From positions 1 to 59,688 of the forward strand of contig CAKUQQ010000013.1 in assembly GCA_934675575.1 (NCBI GenBank): 59,688 nucleotides of DNA. Reading direction: 5' to 3'. The notes under the pieces are model-generated. The model saw only the letters and a program-made list of their open reading frames with translations, did no database searches and was not told where the DNA came from. Of this stretch, positions 47,029 through 56,166 are shown one piece after another (within the stretch, counting starts at the first letter, position 1; every line of letters begins with the position of its first letter). Origin of the DNA: an uncultured Muribaculaceae bacterium (GTDB lineage: Bacteria > Bacteroidota > Bacteroidia > Bacteroidales > Muribaculaceae). The translations under genes and the position numbers were made by a program.

Positions 47029-48018
47029 ATGGGACTTGACGGCAGCACTGACTATGCAAGCGAGGTGAAGGCTCTGATAGGGCGGCAGTTGAGTGGCTGG
47101 ACAACGGCCACGCACAACTATGCGGCCTTGAAGCGAGCACAAATCCGCACGCTCAATTTGGGTAGCACGCAGGTGGTGCTTCAGCACAATCCCGACAGAA
47201 TACGCTCGTCGGCAGCCAAAATAGACCCAGAGTCGATTAAGGCACGCAATTGCTTTTTGTGTACAGAAAACCAGCCAAAGGAACAGGAGATTGTGGATTG
47301 GCGCGGATTGTATAAAATTCAGGTCAACCCATTCCCCATATTTCCACGCCACCTCACTGTGGCAAGCTACACGCACACACCGCAGGCAATAGCCGGTCGC
47401 ATGGGACACATGCTGGCCCTTGCTGCCGATTTAGAAAATTTTGTGGTGTTTTACAATGGCCCAAGGTGCGGAGCTTCAGCCCCCGACCATTTCCACTTTC
47501 AGGCTGGCAACAAAGGCTTTTTGCCATTGCCAGATGAGGCACTGAACTCTGCACGCAAGCCGGTGGTGATCATGGGTGAGTGTGAGGTGAGTCTGATGGA
47601 GGGGCTGTGCAGGCCGTTTTTCTTGATAGACTCGACTAGCGCAAGCGATGCCGAAGCAGCATTTGAGGCTGTGGAAGCGGCAATGCCGGTGAAAGCCGGT
47701 GACTACGAGCCTATGCAAAATCTGCTGTGCTGGAGCGATGGTGGAGTGTGGCACATAGTGGTGTTTCCGCGCACCAAGCACCGTCCGTCATGCTACGGAG
47801 AGGGTGAGGGGCAATTTGTGCTCAGCCCGGCGTCGGTGGATATGGGCGGAGTGATGGCTGTGCCGCGGAAGTGCGATTTTGAGTCGCTCACCGCAGAGTC
47901 AGTGAGGCAAATTTTCGGCGAAGTGTGCGCCAGTGAGGCAGAAACAGGAGAAATTACAGATAGGATAAAAAACGAAGTGCGGAGTGGCAAAACAAGCCAC
48001 CGGCAAAATCAATATTGA
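47029..48018 (+). CDS. DUF4922 protein, GalT/HIT-like nucleotidyltransferase or phosphorylase
   Basis: About 329 residues from the preferred start (MGLDGSTDYASEV); an ATG at 46954 would add 25 residues that do not look conserved. The fold resembles galactose-1-phosphate uridylyltransferase and Ap4A phosphorylase: a CxxC element ARNCFLCTEN, VNPFPIFPRHLTVAS, and the active-site triad APDHFHFQAGNKG (HxHxQ). Such enzymes move a nucleoside monophosphate between a nucleotide and a phosphate or sugar phosphate. In this locus a reaction on GlcNAc-1-P or MurNAc-1-P, or phosphorolysis of a sugar nucleotide, is possible but unproved. It lies 88 bp after the double GT-A gene and 6 bp before the SpoIID-like gene. 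Confidence 0.72.
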   Translation: MGLDGSTDYASEVKALIGRQLSGWTTATHNYAALKRAQIRTLNLGSTQVVLQHNPDRIRSSAAKIDPESIKARNCFLCTENQPKEQEIVDWRGLYKIQVNPFPIFPRHLTVASYTHTPQAIAGRMGHMLALAADLENFVVFYNGPRCGASAPDHFHFQAGNKGFLPLPDEALNSARKPVVIMGECEVSLMEGLCRPFFLIDSTSASDAEAAFEAVEAAMPVKAGDYEPMQNLLCWSDGGVWHIVVFPRTKHRPSCYGEGEGQFVLSPASVDMGGVMAVPRKCDFESLTAESVRQIFGEVCASEAETGEITDRIKNEVRSGKTSHRQNQY

Positions 48019-48024
48019 GATAAA

Positions 48025-49344
48025 ATGACACAGACACCTCAAGTGAAAGTGGGAATAATGAACGAGCCGACGGTGGAATTTGTGCTCAACGGCGACTATG
48101 ATGCCCAGGGCACAGTGTGCTCCGGCATTCAGACGGTGAGCAGCTCTGACGACGGCAAGATTGTGTGGAACGGAAAACGTTACACCGACTTGCTGTTTGA
48201 GCCACGAGACGCTGCCACCGGCACTTTCACCCTCAAGGAAGTGACGATAGGTGTGAGTTTTCACTGGCACAGGCACGAGAACCAGACGTTTAAGGGGTCG
48301 CTCCACCTGATAGTGGAAGACGGCAAGGTGACGGCAATAAATGTGCTGCCGGTGGAGGACTACCTGATGAGCGTGATTTCGTCGGAAATGAGTGCAAAAG
48401 CCTCGCTTGAGCTACTGAAGGCTCATGCCGTGATTTCGCGAAGCTGGCTTCTGGCACAAATCCACAAACCAAAGGACGATGCCGTTAAGCAAAGCGTGGC
48501 GATAGAGGAGAACACCGACGACGAAATCATAAAATGGTGGGACCGCGACGACCACAAGAACTTTGACGTGTGTGCCGACGACCACTGCCAGCGTTACCAG
48601 GGTGTGACCAGAGAGACGACTGCCACGGTACGCCAGGCCACAGAGGCCACATGGGGGCAGGTGCTGATGTATGACGGCGAGCTGTGTGACGCACGGTTCT
48701 CGAAGTCGTGCGGAGGTGTATTTGAGGAATTTGAGAATTGCTGGGAGCCTAAGCATCACGCTTATCTGGTGGCTCGGCGTGACGCAAAAGACGAGAACAA
48801 CTTTGCCGACCTGACCAAGGAAGATGCTGCCGCCGAATGGATTTTGTCGAAACCGCATGCGTTTTGCAACACGAGTGACCCAAAAATACTGTCGCAGGTG
48901 CTTAACGACTACGACCAGGAAACCAAAGACTTTTACAGGTGGACTGTGGAGTATGACCAGGCGACGATAGCCGACCTCGTGAAACGCCGCACAGGAATAG
49001 ACTTTGGACGCATAAAGGACCTGCAACCAGTGGCACGCGGCACATCGGGCCGCTTGTGCAAACTGAAATTTGTGGGAGAAAAATGCTCAAAAATCATAGG
49101 CAAAGAGCTTGCCATAAGGTATGCTTTGAGCGAGAGCGCACTATATAGCTCGGCATTTGTGGTGACCAAGGAAGGTGCCGACAGCGACGGATACCCCAAG
49201 AAATTCACCTTGCATGGAGCAGGGTGGGGGCATGGAGTGGGTCTGTGCCAAATAGGTGCCGCAGTGATGGGCGAGCAAGGTTATAATTATCGCGACATAT
49301 TGTCGCATTACTTCGTGAATGCCAACATAGAAAAATTATATTGA
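48025..49344 (+). CDS. SpoIID/LytB-domain protein without signal peptide
   Basis: A 439-residue protein with the SpoIID domain, which in sporulating bacteria is a lytic transglycosylase acting on peptide-free glycan. Hallmarks are VLPVEDYLMSVISSEMSAKA (about residues 110-130), a SKSCGGVFEEFENCW element, and GAGWGHGVGLCQIGAA near the C-terminus. The N-terminus (MTQTPQVKVGIMNEPTVEF) has no signal peptide, and an in-frame TGA lies three codons upstream of the ATG, so none can be gained by an earlier start. The protein may act in the cytosol on imported muropeptides or leave by another route. It overlaps the operon tightly: 6 bp after DUF4922 and 4 bp before ampG. Confidence 0.85.
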   Translation: MTQTPQVKVGIMNEPTVEFVLNGDYDAQGTVCSGIQTVSSSDDGKIVWNGKRYTDLLFEPRDAATGTFTLKEVTIGVSFHWHRHENQTFKGSLHLIVEDGKVTAINVLPVEDYLMSVISSEMSAKASLELLKAHAVISRSWLLAQIHKPKDDAVKQSVAIEENTDDEIIKWWDRDDHKNFDVCADDHCQRYQGVTRETTATVRQATEATWGQVLMYDGELCDARFSKSCGGVFEEFENCWEPKHHAYLVARRDAKDENNFADLTKEDAAAEWILSKPHAFCNTSDPKILSQVLNDYDQETKDFYRWTVEYDQATIADLVKRRTGIDFGRIKDLQPVARGTSGRLCKLKFVGEKCSKIIGKELAIRYALSESALYSSAFVVTKEGADSDGYPKKFTLHGAGWGHGVGLCQIGAAVMGEQGYNYRDILSHYFVNANIEKLY

Positions 49345-49348
49345 AATT

Positions 49349-50713
49349 ATGAATACGTCAAAAACTATTACTAAAACAACAAGTCCCTGGTGGTGGGTTC
49401 CGACCCTGTATTTCGCCGAGGGCGTACCATATTTTGTGGTAAACAACATATCGGTGATGATGTTCACCAAGATGGGTGTGCCAAATGGAGCAATGGCATT
49501 TTTCACCACGCTGCTCTATTTCCCATGGTTCTTGAAGGGCTTGTGGGGGCCGATAGTAGATGTGGTGAAGACCAAACGCTGGTGGATTGTGACGATGCAG
49601 GTGCTCATCACAGCCATGATGGTGCTGCTCACGCTCACACTGCCCAAGCCCGACGCTGCCATGATAGCTTCGGGTCAGACTCCAATCAGCATGTTTGTGC
49701 TGACACTGGTGCTGTTTATCATAGCAGCATTTGCCTCTGCCACACACGACATTGCCGCCGACGGATTTTATATGCTTGCCCACAGTCCGAGCAGCCAAGC
49801 CGCATTCATAGGCGTGAGAAGCACGTTCTACCGCATTGCGTCGGTGTTTGGCCAGGGTGTGTTGGTATATACAGCCGGCTGGATAGAGAAAAACGGAGTT
49901 CATTCATTCGGCCTTAACATAGAGGCCGGCAACATACCGGCATCATGGCAGGTGACCCTTGGTGTGAGCGCAGTGATATTTTTCTTGATAACAATGTATC
50001 ACACATTCATGCTGCCTCACTCGGCTGACGACCACCCACACACAGCCAAAGGCTCTGACGGAGCGAACTCTGGTTTGTCGGAGTTTGTTAACTCATTTGT
50101 CACGTTTGCCAAAAAGCCCGGTTTCGGTCTGGCATTGGCATTCATGCTGCTGTATCGCTTGCCTGAGGGATTCTTGATAAAGCTTTGCCAGCCATTTTTA
50201 GTGCATGGAGTGGAAGAAGGCGGACTCGGACTCGACACCGACATGGTGGGTCTGGTGTATGGCACATTTGGTGTGATAGCACTGCTTGCCGGTGGCATTT
50301 TGGGCGGTATATACGCTTCGAAGGCCGGACTGAAGAAGTCGTTGTGGCTCATGGCAGGCTGCATGACGCTGCCATGCCTCACATTTGTGTATCTGGCAAT
50401 GGCTCAGCCGTCGAACCTCGTGGTAATCAGCACGGCTGTGTGCATAGAGCAGTTTGGCTACGGCTTTGGTTTCACCGCTTACATGCTCTACATGATGTAT
50501 TTCTCGGAGGGAGAGTTCAAGACCTCACACTACGCTATATGCACTGCATTTATGGCACTTAGCATGATGTTGCCAGGATTTGTGGCAGGCTACATAGAGG
50601 AGCTGATAGGCTATGTCAACTTCTTCTGGATGGTGATGGCTTGCTGCATAGCAACGCTTGTGGTGACTTATCTTGTGGATCGCAAGATAGACCCGGAGTA
50701 TGGTAAAAAATAA
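49349..50713 (+). CDS. ampG: AmpG-type muropeptide permease (MFS)
   Basis: A 454-residue major-facilitator transporter with 12 predicted helices. The N-terminal part has YFAEGVPYFVVNNISVMMF and LWGPIVDVVKTKRWWIV. The cytoplasmic loop between helices 6 and 7 holds SADDHPHTAKGSDGAN. AmpG proteins import GlcNAc-anhydroMurNAc and its peptides by proton symport. Position between a SpoIID-domain gene and NamZ supports the peptidoglycan role, and homologous loci in Tannerella carry the same set. Substrate range (anhydro- or reducing muropeptides) is open. Confidence 0.82.
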   Translation: MNTSKTITKTTSPWWWVPTLYFAEGVPYFVVNNISVMMFTKMGVPNGAMAFFTTLLYFPWFLKGLWGPIVDVVKTKRWWIVTMQVLITAMMVLLTLTLPKPDAAMIASGQTPISMFVLTLVLFIIAAFASATHDIAADGFYMLAHSPSSQAAFIGVRSTFYRIASVFGQGVLVYTAGWIEKNGVHSFGLNIEAGNIPASWQVTLGVSAVIFFLITMYHTFMLPHSADDHPHTAKGSDGANSGLSEFVNSFVTFAKKPGFGLALAFMLLYRLPEGFLIKLCQPFLVHGVEEGGLGLDTDMVGLVYGTFGVIALLAGGILGGIYASKAGLKKSLWLMAGCMTLPCLTFVYLAMAQPSNLVVISTAVCIEQFGYGFGFTAYMLYMMYFSEGEFKTSHYAICTAFMALSMMLPGFVAGYIEELIGYVNFFWMVMACCIATLVVTYLVDRKIDPEYGKK

Positions 50714-50737
50714 GCAAACAACAGAAAAGACAACGAT

Positions 50738-51973
50738 ATGAAAAAATATGTATTGGCACTGGCAGCCATGGTGGTGGCCATGTGTGCCACCGCAACGGTG
50801 AAAACAGGCATTGAGGTGCTCCGCGACAACGGCTTCAAGCAGCTTCAAGGCAAGCGCGTGGGCTTGGTGACAAATCCAAGCGGAGTGGACCACAACCTCG
50901 TATCGACGGTTGACATATTGAGCAAGGCACCAGGTGTGAAGCTGGTGGCACTGTACGGCCCTGAACACGGTGTGAGGGGCAATGCCCATGCCGGCGATGC
51001 CGTGGGCGACGCCGTGGATGAAAAGACTGGCGTGAAGATGTATTCGCTCTATGGAAAAACCCACAAGCCGACACCGGAAATGCTCAAGGACATAGATGTG
51101 CTTGTGTATGACATACAAGACGTGGGCTGCCGCAGCTACACGTTCTATGCCACAATGGGCATGTGCATGGAGGCGTGCGCCGAAAACGGCAAGGAATTCA
51201 TGGTGCTTGACCGCCCAAATCCGCTTGGCGGAAACAAGGTGGAGGGTAACTTGGTTGAAAAAGGATATTTCTCAGGCGTGAGCAAATATGCCATTCCATA
51301 TCTGTATGGCCTCACTCCAGGAGAGCTTGCCACTTATCTCAATGAGGAGCATGTGACTGCCAAGAAGGCAAAGCTCACGGTGATAGCCATGAAAGGCTGG
51401 AAACGCGACATGAAATTTAGCGACACAGGTCTGCCGTGGGTGGCACCGTCGCCACAAATCCCAACGCCAGAGCATGCCGCATTCTATGCCGTGTCGGGTG
51501 TGATAGGCGAATTGTATGCTTTCAACACCGGAATTGGCTACACGCTGCCGTTCCAGTGCTTTGCCGCGCCCTACATAGACGCTGACAAGCTGTGTGACGC
51601 CATGAACGCGCTCAATTTGCCTGGTTTCCGTTTCCGCCCCATAAACTTCAGGCCATTTTTCAAAGTGGGACCTGAAACAGAGGAGGCCATGAAGGAAATG
51701 CACGGTGTGCAAACCTACATAACCGATATGGACAAGGCCGACCTGACGATGTGCCAATTCCACTTCCTTGAGGTGCTGCACAAGATGTATCCGGAGGCTA
51801 AAATATTTGACGCCAACTCAAAGAGAGGCTACCGCATGTTTGACCTGGTGATGGGAACTGACCAGATAAGGCTGCGCTTCAGCAAAAACTACAAGGTGGC
51901 CGACATAGCCGACTACTTCAACAAAGACGTGGCGGCCTTTAAGGCAGTGTCGAAAAAATATTATCTGTATTGA
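50738..51973 (+). CDS. namZ: exo-beta-N-acetylmuramidase NamZ (DUF1343)
   Basis: A 411-residue exported enzyme (signal peptide MKKYVLALAAMVVAMCATAT). The DUF1343 signature is complete: GLVTNPSGVDHNL, ALYGPEHGVRGN with the catalytic Glu, and VYDIQDVGCRSYTFY (two adjoining strands of the Rossmann-like domain). FNTGIGYTLPFQCF and the C-terminal DQIRLRF also fit. Members of this family release MurNAc from the non-reducing end of MurNAc-GlcNAc chains. In this locus it feeds MurNAc to the MurT/MurK/MurQ route. It follows ampG by 24 bp. The symbol is assigned by family, not by test. Confidence 0.85.
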   Translation: MKKYVLALAAMVVAMCATATVKTGIEVLRDNGFKQLQGKRVGLVTNPSGVDHNLVSTVDILSKAPGVKLVALYGPEHGVRGNAHAGDAVGDAVDEKTGVKMYSLYGKTHKPTPEMLKDIDVLVYDIQDVGCRSYTFYATMGMCMEACAENGKEFMVLDRPNPLGGNKVEGNLVEKGYFSGVSKYAIPYLYGLTPGELATYLNEEHVTAKKAKLTVIAMKGWKRDMKFSDTGLPWVAPSPQIPTPEHAAFYAVSGVIGELYAFNTGIGYTLPFQCFAAPYIDADKLCDAMNALNLPGFRFRPINFRPFFKVGPETEEAMKEMHGVQTYITDMDKADLTMCQFHFLEVLHKMYPEAKIFDANSKRGYRMFDLVMGTDQIRLRFSKNYKVADIADYFNKDVAAFKAVSKKYYLY

Positions 51974-52093
51974 TGCCGAGGGCTGCGGCGGGCACGATAA
52001 GCGCCAACCGCAAACCGGCTCACGACAGTGGAAAGAAGATAAGCGATAAGTAAACGAAAGATAAGTTAAAGAGAAACAAACAAGGTCAGTGCA

Positions 52094-54892
52094 ATGACAG
52101 CCGAACATGAGAAATATCTTCGAATAATCTCGGAGTTTATCCCCAAAGACAGGATATACACCGACGATTTGCGTTGCCTTGCGTGGGGAACCGATGCCGG
52201 ATTTTACCGCAACATTCCACAGATAGTGGTGCGCTCTAAAAACGAGGAAGAAGTTGCCAAGTTGTTGACGGCAGCCAACGAACTGAAGCTGTCGGTGACT
52301 TTCAGAGCCGCTGGCACGAGCCTATCGGGTCAGACCAACACCGACTCAATATTGATTGTGGCCGGCAAGAACTGGGAAAAATACAGCATATCGCCCGACG
52401 CGACGACGATAACGCTGCAACCAGGACTTGTGGGACACCGAGTAGATGAAATATTGAAGCCGCTGGGCAGGGTGTTCTCGCCCGACCCGGCATCGAAAAA
52501 TTCGGCCATGGTGGGCGGCATAGTGATGAACAACGCGTCGGGCATGAGTTGTGGAACTCACGCCAACAGCGACCGAATCATGAAGTCGATGCGCATAGTG
52601 CTGGCCGACGGCACAATTCTCGACACCGGCGACGAGCAGAGCCGTGAGGCGTTTCGCCACACACATGCCGACTTTTTGCGCGGCATAGAGGCTTTGCGCG
52701 ACAAGGTGCTTGCAGACAGCGAGCTTGTGGAGCGCATAAAGCGCAAATATGCCATCAAAAACGTCACTGGACTCAACATATATCCGTTTGTGCGCTTCAG
52801 CGACCCGTTTGACATAATCACACACTTGATGGTGGGCTCGGAGGGCACGCTTGGCTTTGCGAGCCAGTTTACCATGACCACAGGTCACCTGTATGCCTGC
52901 TCGGCAAGCGCGATGCTCTATTTTTCCAAGATGCGCGATGCCTGCGAGGCTGTGGTGAAGCTGAAAAACAGCCCTGTGGAGTGTGCCGAGATACTCGACA
53001 AGAAGTCGCTCGCGTCGGTTAACGACACCACCGGCAAGGATTTGACTGCTGTGTTGGTTAGGACATCGGCCGACACCAAAGAAGCCTTGTGGCAAAATGT
53101 GGAGGCAATAAATGCCGTGCTTAAAGACTTCTCGCTCTATGTGCCGGCTGAGTTTACCGACGACCCTGCCGTGTATGGCAAATACTGGGGCATACGTTCT
53201 GGCATATTCCCCAGTGTGGGCGGCACACGCGAGCTGGGCACAACGGTGATAATAGAGGACATAGCCTTCCACATAGAAGACTTGCCCAACGCCACCGACG
53301 ACCTTGTGGAGCTGCTCGCCACCCACGGCTACGACGACAGCTGCATATATGGCCATGCGCTTGAGGGTAACTATCACTTCATAATAGCGCAGTCGTTTGA
53401 CACCGATGCCGATGTGCAACGCTATGAGCGGCTGATGCGCGACATAGTGAAGCTTGTGGTTGACAAATATGACGGCTCGCTCAAGGCAGAGCACGGCACA
53501 GGGCGCAACATGGCTCCGTTTGTGGAAAAGGAATGGGGCAGTAAGGCATTTGGGGTGATGAAGGAGGTGAAACGGCTGTTTGACCCCAACAACACGCTCA
53601 ACCGCGGCGTGATATTCAACGATGACCCACAATGCTTTGTGAAGCACTTCAAGCCCATGCCGCTCACAGACGAGCATGTGAACAAGTGCATAGAGTGTGG
53701 CTTCTGCGAGGTGAATTGCGTGAGCTGCGGACTTACGCTGTCGTCGCGCCAGCGCATAGTGGCGCAGCGCGAGATAGCCCGACTGCGTGCCACAGGCGAG
53801 GACAACGCCAGGCTTGCACGGCTTGAAAAGGAATATGAATATTATGGGCTTGTGACTTGTGCCGCCGACGGACTGTGCAGCACATCGTGCCCGATGAAGA
53901 TAAATGTGGGCGAAATGACCCACGACTTGCGTCAGCTGCGATGCTCAAAAAGCGGCACTGCACAACGTGTGGGCAAATATTGCGCCAGCCACCTTGACCA
54001 GGTGCGCACGGCGCTTAAAGGAACTTTGGCTCTCGCCGACGCCGCACATGCAGTGATAGGCGACGACGGCGTGAGGGTTGTGGGCAAGGCTCTGCACAAG
54101 GCTGGAATGCCGCTGTGGGTGCCGGCACTGCCCAAGCCCCACCACAACCATGTCGTGACGCAAGCCGAGAGTGAGCGCAAGGTGGTGTATTTCCCCAGCT
54201 GCCTTAACCAGACGATGGGGCGTGCCGCCAAGGGGGCAAAACCTGACTTGGTGGACGAGGTGGTGAAATTCCTTGACAAATGCGGCTGGGAAGTGATATT
54301 CCCGGAGCGCATGAAGAACTTGTGCTGCGGCATGATATGGTCGTCGAAAGGGCTTGCCGAGCAAGCCGACCGGAAGACCAAGGAACTGGAGAACGCGCTG
54401 CTCGCGGCTTCGGAGGGCGGAAAATATCCTGTGGTGTGTGACCAAAGCCCATGCCTGAAGCGTATGCGCGACAAGATGACGCGTGTGAAGCCGCTTGAGC
54501 TGCTGGAGTTTATACACGACTATGTGGCCGACTCGCTCGAATTTCATCAGACCGACGAGCCGATAGCCGTGCACCTCACATGCTCCACACGTCACTTGAA
54601 ACTAAACGACAAGGTGCTCGACTTGGCGCGGCGGTGCTCCAAGAGCGTGCTTGTGCCAGAGGGCATAGGGTGCTGCGGATTTGCCGGCGACAAGGGATTT
54701 ATGCACCCGGAACTCAACGCCTACTCGCTGCGCAGCTTGCGCAAGCAGGTGGCAGAGGCCGGAGTGAAACGAGGATTCTCTAACAGCCGCACATGCGAGA
54801 TAGGCTTGACCACAAACAGTGGTGTGCCATATCAGTCGCTGGTGTATCTGATAGACGAGTGCACAACAATAAAACAAGATAACAAGAACTAA
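52094..54892 (+). CDS. FAD/Fe-S D-lactate dehydrogenase (Dld-II type, GlcD-GlcF fused)
   Basis: A 932-residue respiratory flavoprotein. The FAD-binding PCMH domain covers about residues 40-215 (FRAAGTSLSGQTNTDS; NNASGMSCGTHANSDR), and the FAD-oxidase C-terminal domain follows to about 490 (HGTGRNMAPFVEKEWG). Two [4Fe-4S] motifs follow (CIECGFCEVNC, about 531; CAADGLCSTSCP, about 588), then two CCG domains (CCGMIW, about 745; GIGCCGFAGDKG, about 860). Length and order match the Dld-II D-lactate dehydrogenases that pass electrons to quinone or a related carrier. Within a MurNAc locus the obvious substrate is the D-lactate freed by MurQ. A 2-hydroxyglutarate or glycolate role cannot be excluded by sequence. 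Confidence 0.85.
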   Translation: MTAEHEKYLRIISEFIPKDRIYTDDLRCLAWGTDAGFYRNIPQIVVRSKNEEEVAKLLTAANELKLSVTFRAAGTSLSGQTNTDSILIVAGKNWEKYSISPDATTITLQPGLVGHRVDEILKPLGRVFSPDPASKNSAMVGGIVMNNASGMSCGTHANSDRIMKSMRIVLADGTILDTGDEQSREAFRHTHADFLRGIEALRDKVLADSELVERIKRKYAIKNVTGLNIYPFVRFSDPFDIITHLMVGSEGTLGFASQFTMTTGHLYACSASAMLYFSKMRDACEAVVKLKNSPVECAEILDKKSLASVNDTTGKDLTAVLVRTSADTKEALWQNVEAINAVLKDFSLYVPAEFTDDPAVYGKYWGIRSGIFPSVGGTRELGTTVIIEDIAFHIEDLPNATDDLVELLATHGYDDSCIYGHALEGNYHFIIAQSFDTDADVQRYERLMRDIVKLVVDKYDGSLKAEHGTGRNMAPFVEKEWGSKAFGVMKEVKRLFDPNNTLNRGVIFNDDPQCFVKHFKPMPLTDEHVNKCIECGFCEVNCVSCGLTLSSRQRIVAQREIARLRATGEDNARLARLEKEYEYYGLVTCAADGLCSTSCPMKINVGEMTHDLRQLRCSKSGTAQRVGKYCASHLDQVRTALKGTLALADAAHAVIGDDGVRVVGKALHKAGMPLWVPALPKPHHNHVVTQAESERKVVYFPSCLNQTMGRAAKGAKPDLVDEVVKFLDKCGWEVIFPERMKNLCCGMIWSSKGLAEQADRKTKELENALLAASEGGKYPVVCDQSPCLKRMRDKMTRVKPLELLEFIHDYVADSLEFHQTDEPIAVHLTCSTRHLKLNDKVLDLARRCSKSVLVPEGIGCCGFAGDKGFMHPELNAYSLRSLRKQVAEAGVKRGFSNSRTCEIGLTTNSGVPYQSLVYLIDECTTIKQDNKN

Positions 54893-54906
54893 ACACAAAA
54901 AACATC

Positions 54907-56070
54907 ATGGCAACTCAATCAAAACGACTGCTCTCACTCGACATTCTGCGCGGCATAACGATAGCCGGAATGTTGCTCGTAAACAACCCCGGCTCATGGA
55001 GCCACATCTACCGTCCGCTCGACCATGCCGAGTGGATAGGGTTAACGCCAACCGACTTGGTGTTTCCATTCTTCATGTTTGTGATGGGAGTGTCAATGTA
55101 TTTCTCACTGCGCAAGTTCGACTTCAAGCTGAGTGGGCACTTGATGGCAAAAATAGCCAAGAGAACCATAATTCTGTTTTTGATAGGTTGGGCTGTGGGT
55201 TGGTTCAGCTTCTTCATGCGCCACATCTTCAAACCCGACTGCACGTTTGCCGAGGCCATCAACAATGTGGAGACAATCAGGCTGCTCGGTGTGTTTCCGC
55301 GCTTGGCACTGGTCTATTTCTTTGGCTCAATGATAGCCGTGACGTGCAAGCACAAGCTGCTGCCGTGGATAGTGGGCGGAATTCTCGTGGTGTATGCCGT
55401 GATATTGTATTTCGGCAACGGATATGATTTCAGCCTCGACAATATAATAGCTCGCATTGACAATGCCGTGCTTGGTGAGAACCACATGTATCACGAAACG
55501 GTAGATGGTGTGGAGCTGGCATTTGACCCGGAGGGAATCTTGAGCACACTGCCTGGTGTGGCACATGTGCTGATAGGCTTCTTGCTCGGCAAGATGATTG
55601 TGGAGCACAAGGACAACTACGACAGGATAAACCGCTTGATGCTGGTGGGCTTCAGTCTGCTGCTCGGCGGCTGGCTGCTGAGCTACGGAATACCTTGCGG
55701 CAAAAAGATGTGGTCAACCACATTTGTGATGATAACATGCGGCTTGGCATCGTGCATACTTGCGCTGCTGATATATGTGATAGACATAAAGGGGCACGAC
55801 AAGTGGTGCAAGTTTTTCCACGTGTTTGGCGTGAACCCGCTGTTTCTGTATCTGTGCGGCACGATACTTGCCATAGTGTTTGGTGCAGTGCCGCTGGGAA
55901 CCGATGCCGAGGGGGCTGTGCGCACCGTACACTCCATAGCCTATAATGGGTATTGCAGCCTGTTTGGCGACGAGACGTTTGCCTCGTGTGTGTATGCCGT
56001 GGTGTTTATTCTGGTGAACTGGTGCGTGGGCGACATACTGCACCGCAAGGGCATAATCATAAAGATATGA
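54907..56070 (+). CDS. murT: MurT-like inner-membrane protein (COG4299/DUF5009, NagX family)
   Basis: A 387-residue membrane protein with about ten helices. The N-terminal signature SLDILRGITIAGMLLVNNPG and PLDHAEWIGLTPTDLVFPFF is that of COG4299, the family of NagX and of human heparan-glucosaminide acetyltransferase; the His of the second motif is the acetyl-carrying residue in that enzyme. In Tannerella forsythia a transporter named MurT lies directly before a MurK kinase and MurQ, the same order as here, and supports MurNAc uptake. Transport, acetyl transfer, or both remain possible. It starts 14 bp after the D-lactate dehydrogenase gene. Confidence 0.75.
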   Translation: MATQSKRLLSLDILRGITIAGMLLVNNPGSWSHIYRPLDHAEWIGLTPTDLVFPFFMFVMGVSMYFSLRKFDFKLSGHLMAKIAKRTIILFLIGWAVGWFSFFMRHIFKPDCTFAEAINNVETIRLLGVFPRLALVYFFGSMIAVTCKHKLLPWIVGGILVVYAVILYFGNGYDFSLDNIIARIDNAVLGENHMYHETVDGVELAFDPEGILSTLPGVAHVLIGFLLGKMIVEHKDNYDRINRLMLVGFSLLLGGWLLSYGIPCGKKMWSTTFVMITCGLASCILALLIYVIDIKGHDKWCKFFHVFGVNPLFLYLCGTILAIVFGAVPLGTDAEGAVRTVHSIAYNGYCSLFGDETFASCVYAVVFILVNWCVGDILHRKGIIIKI

Positions 56071-56166
56071 TGACAAGCGCAAAAAGGGGCATTGTCCCTT
56101 TTGCAAAAAAACAGACAATGATAGCAATAAAGAAATAACAAAACATTAAAAAATATATAGATTAAA

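Noticed and set aside
52346..53923. Long minus-strand open frame (525 codons) opposite the D-lactate dehydrogenase gene
   Set aside because: Shadow of the opposite gene; no signal, motif or regular secondary-structure pattern.
56079..56104. Hairpin between murT and murK as terminator
   Set aside because: The stem has a bulge and on the plus strand it is followed by an A-run, not a T-run. It would not stop the mur transcript.
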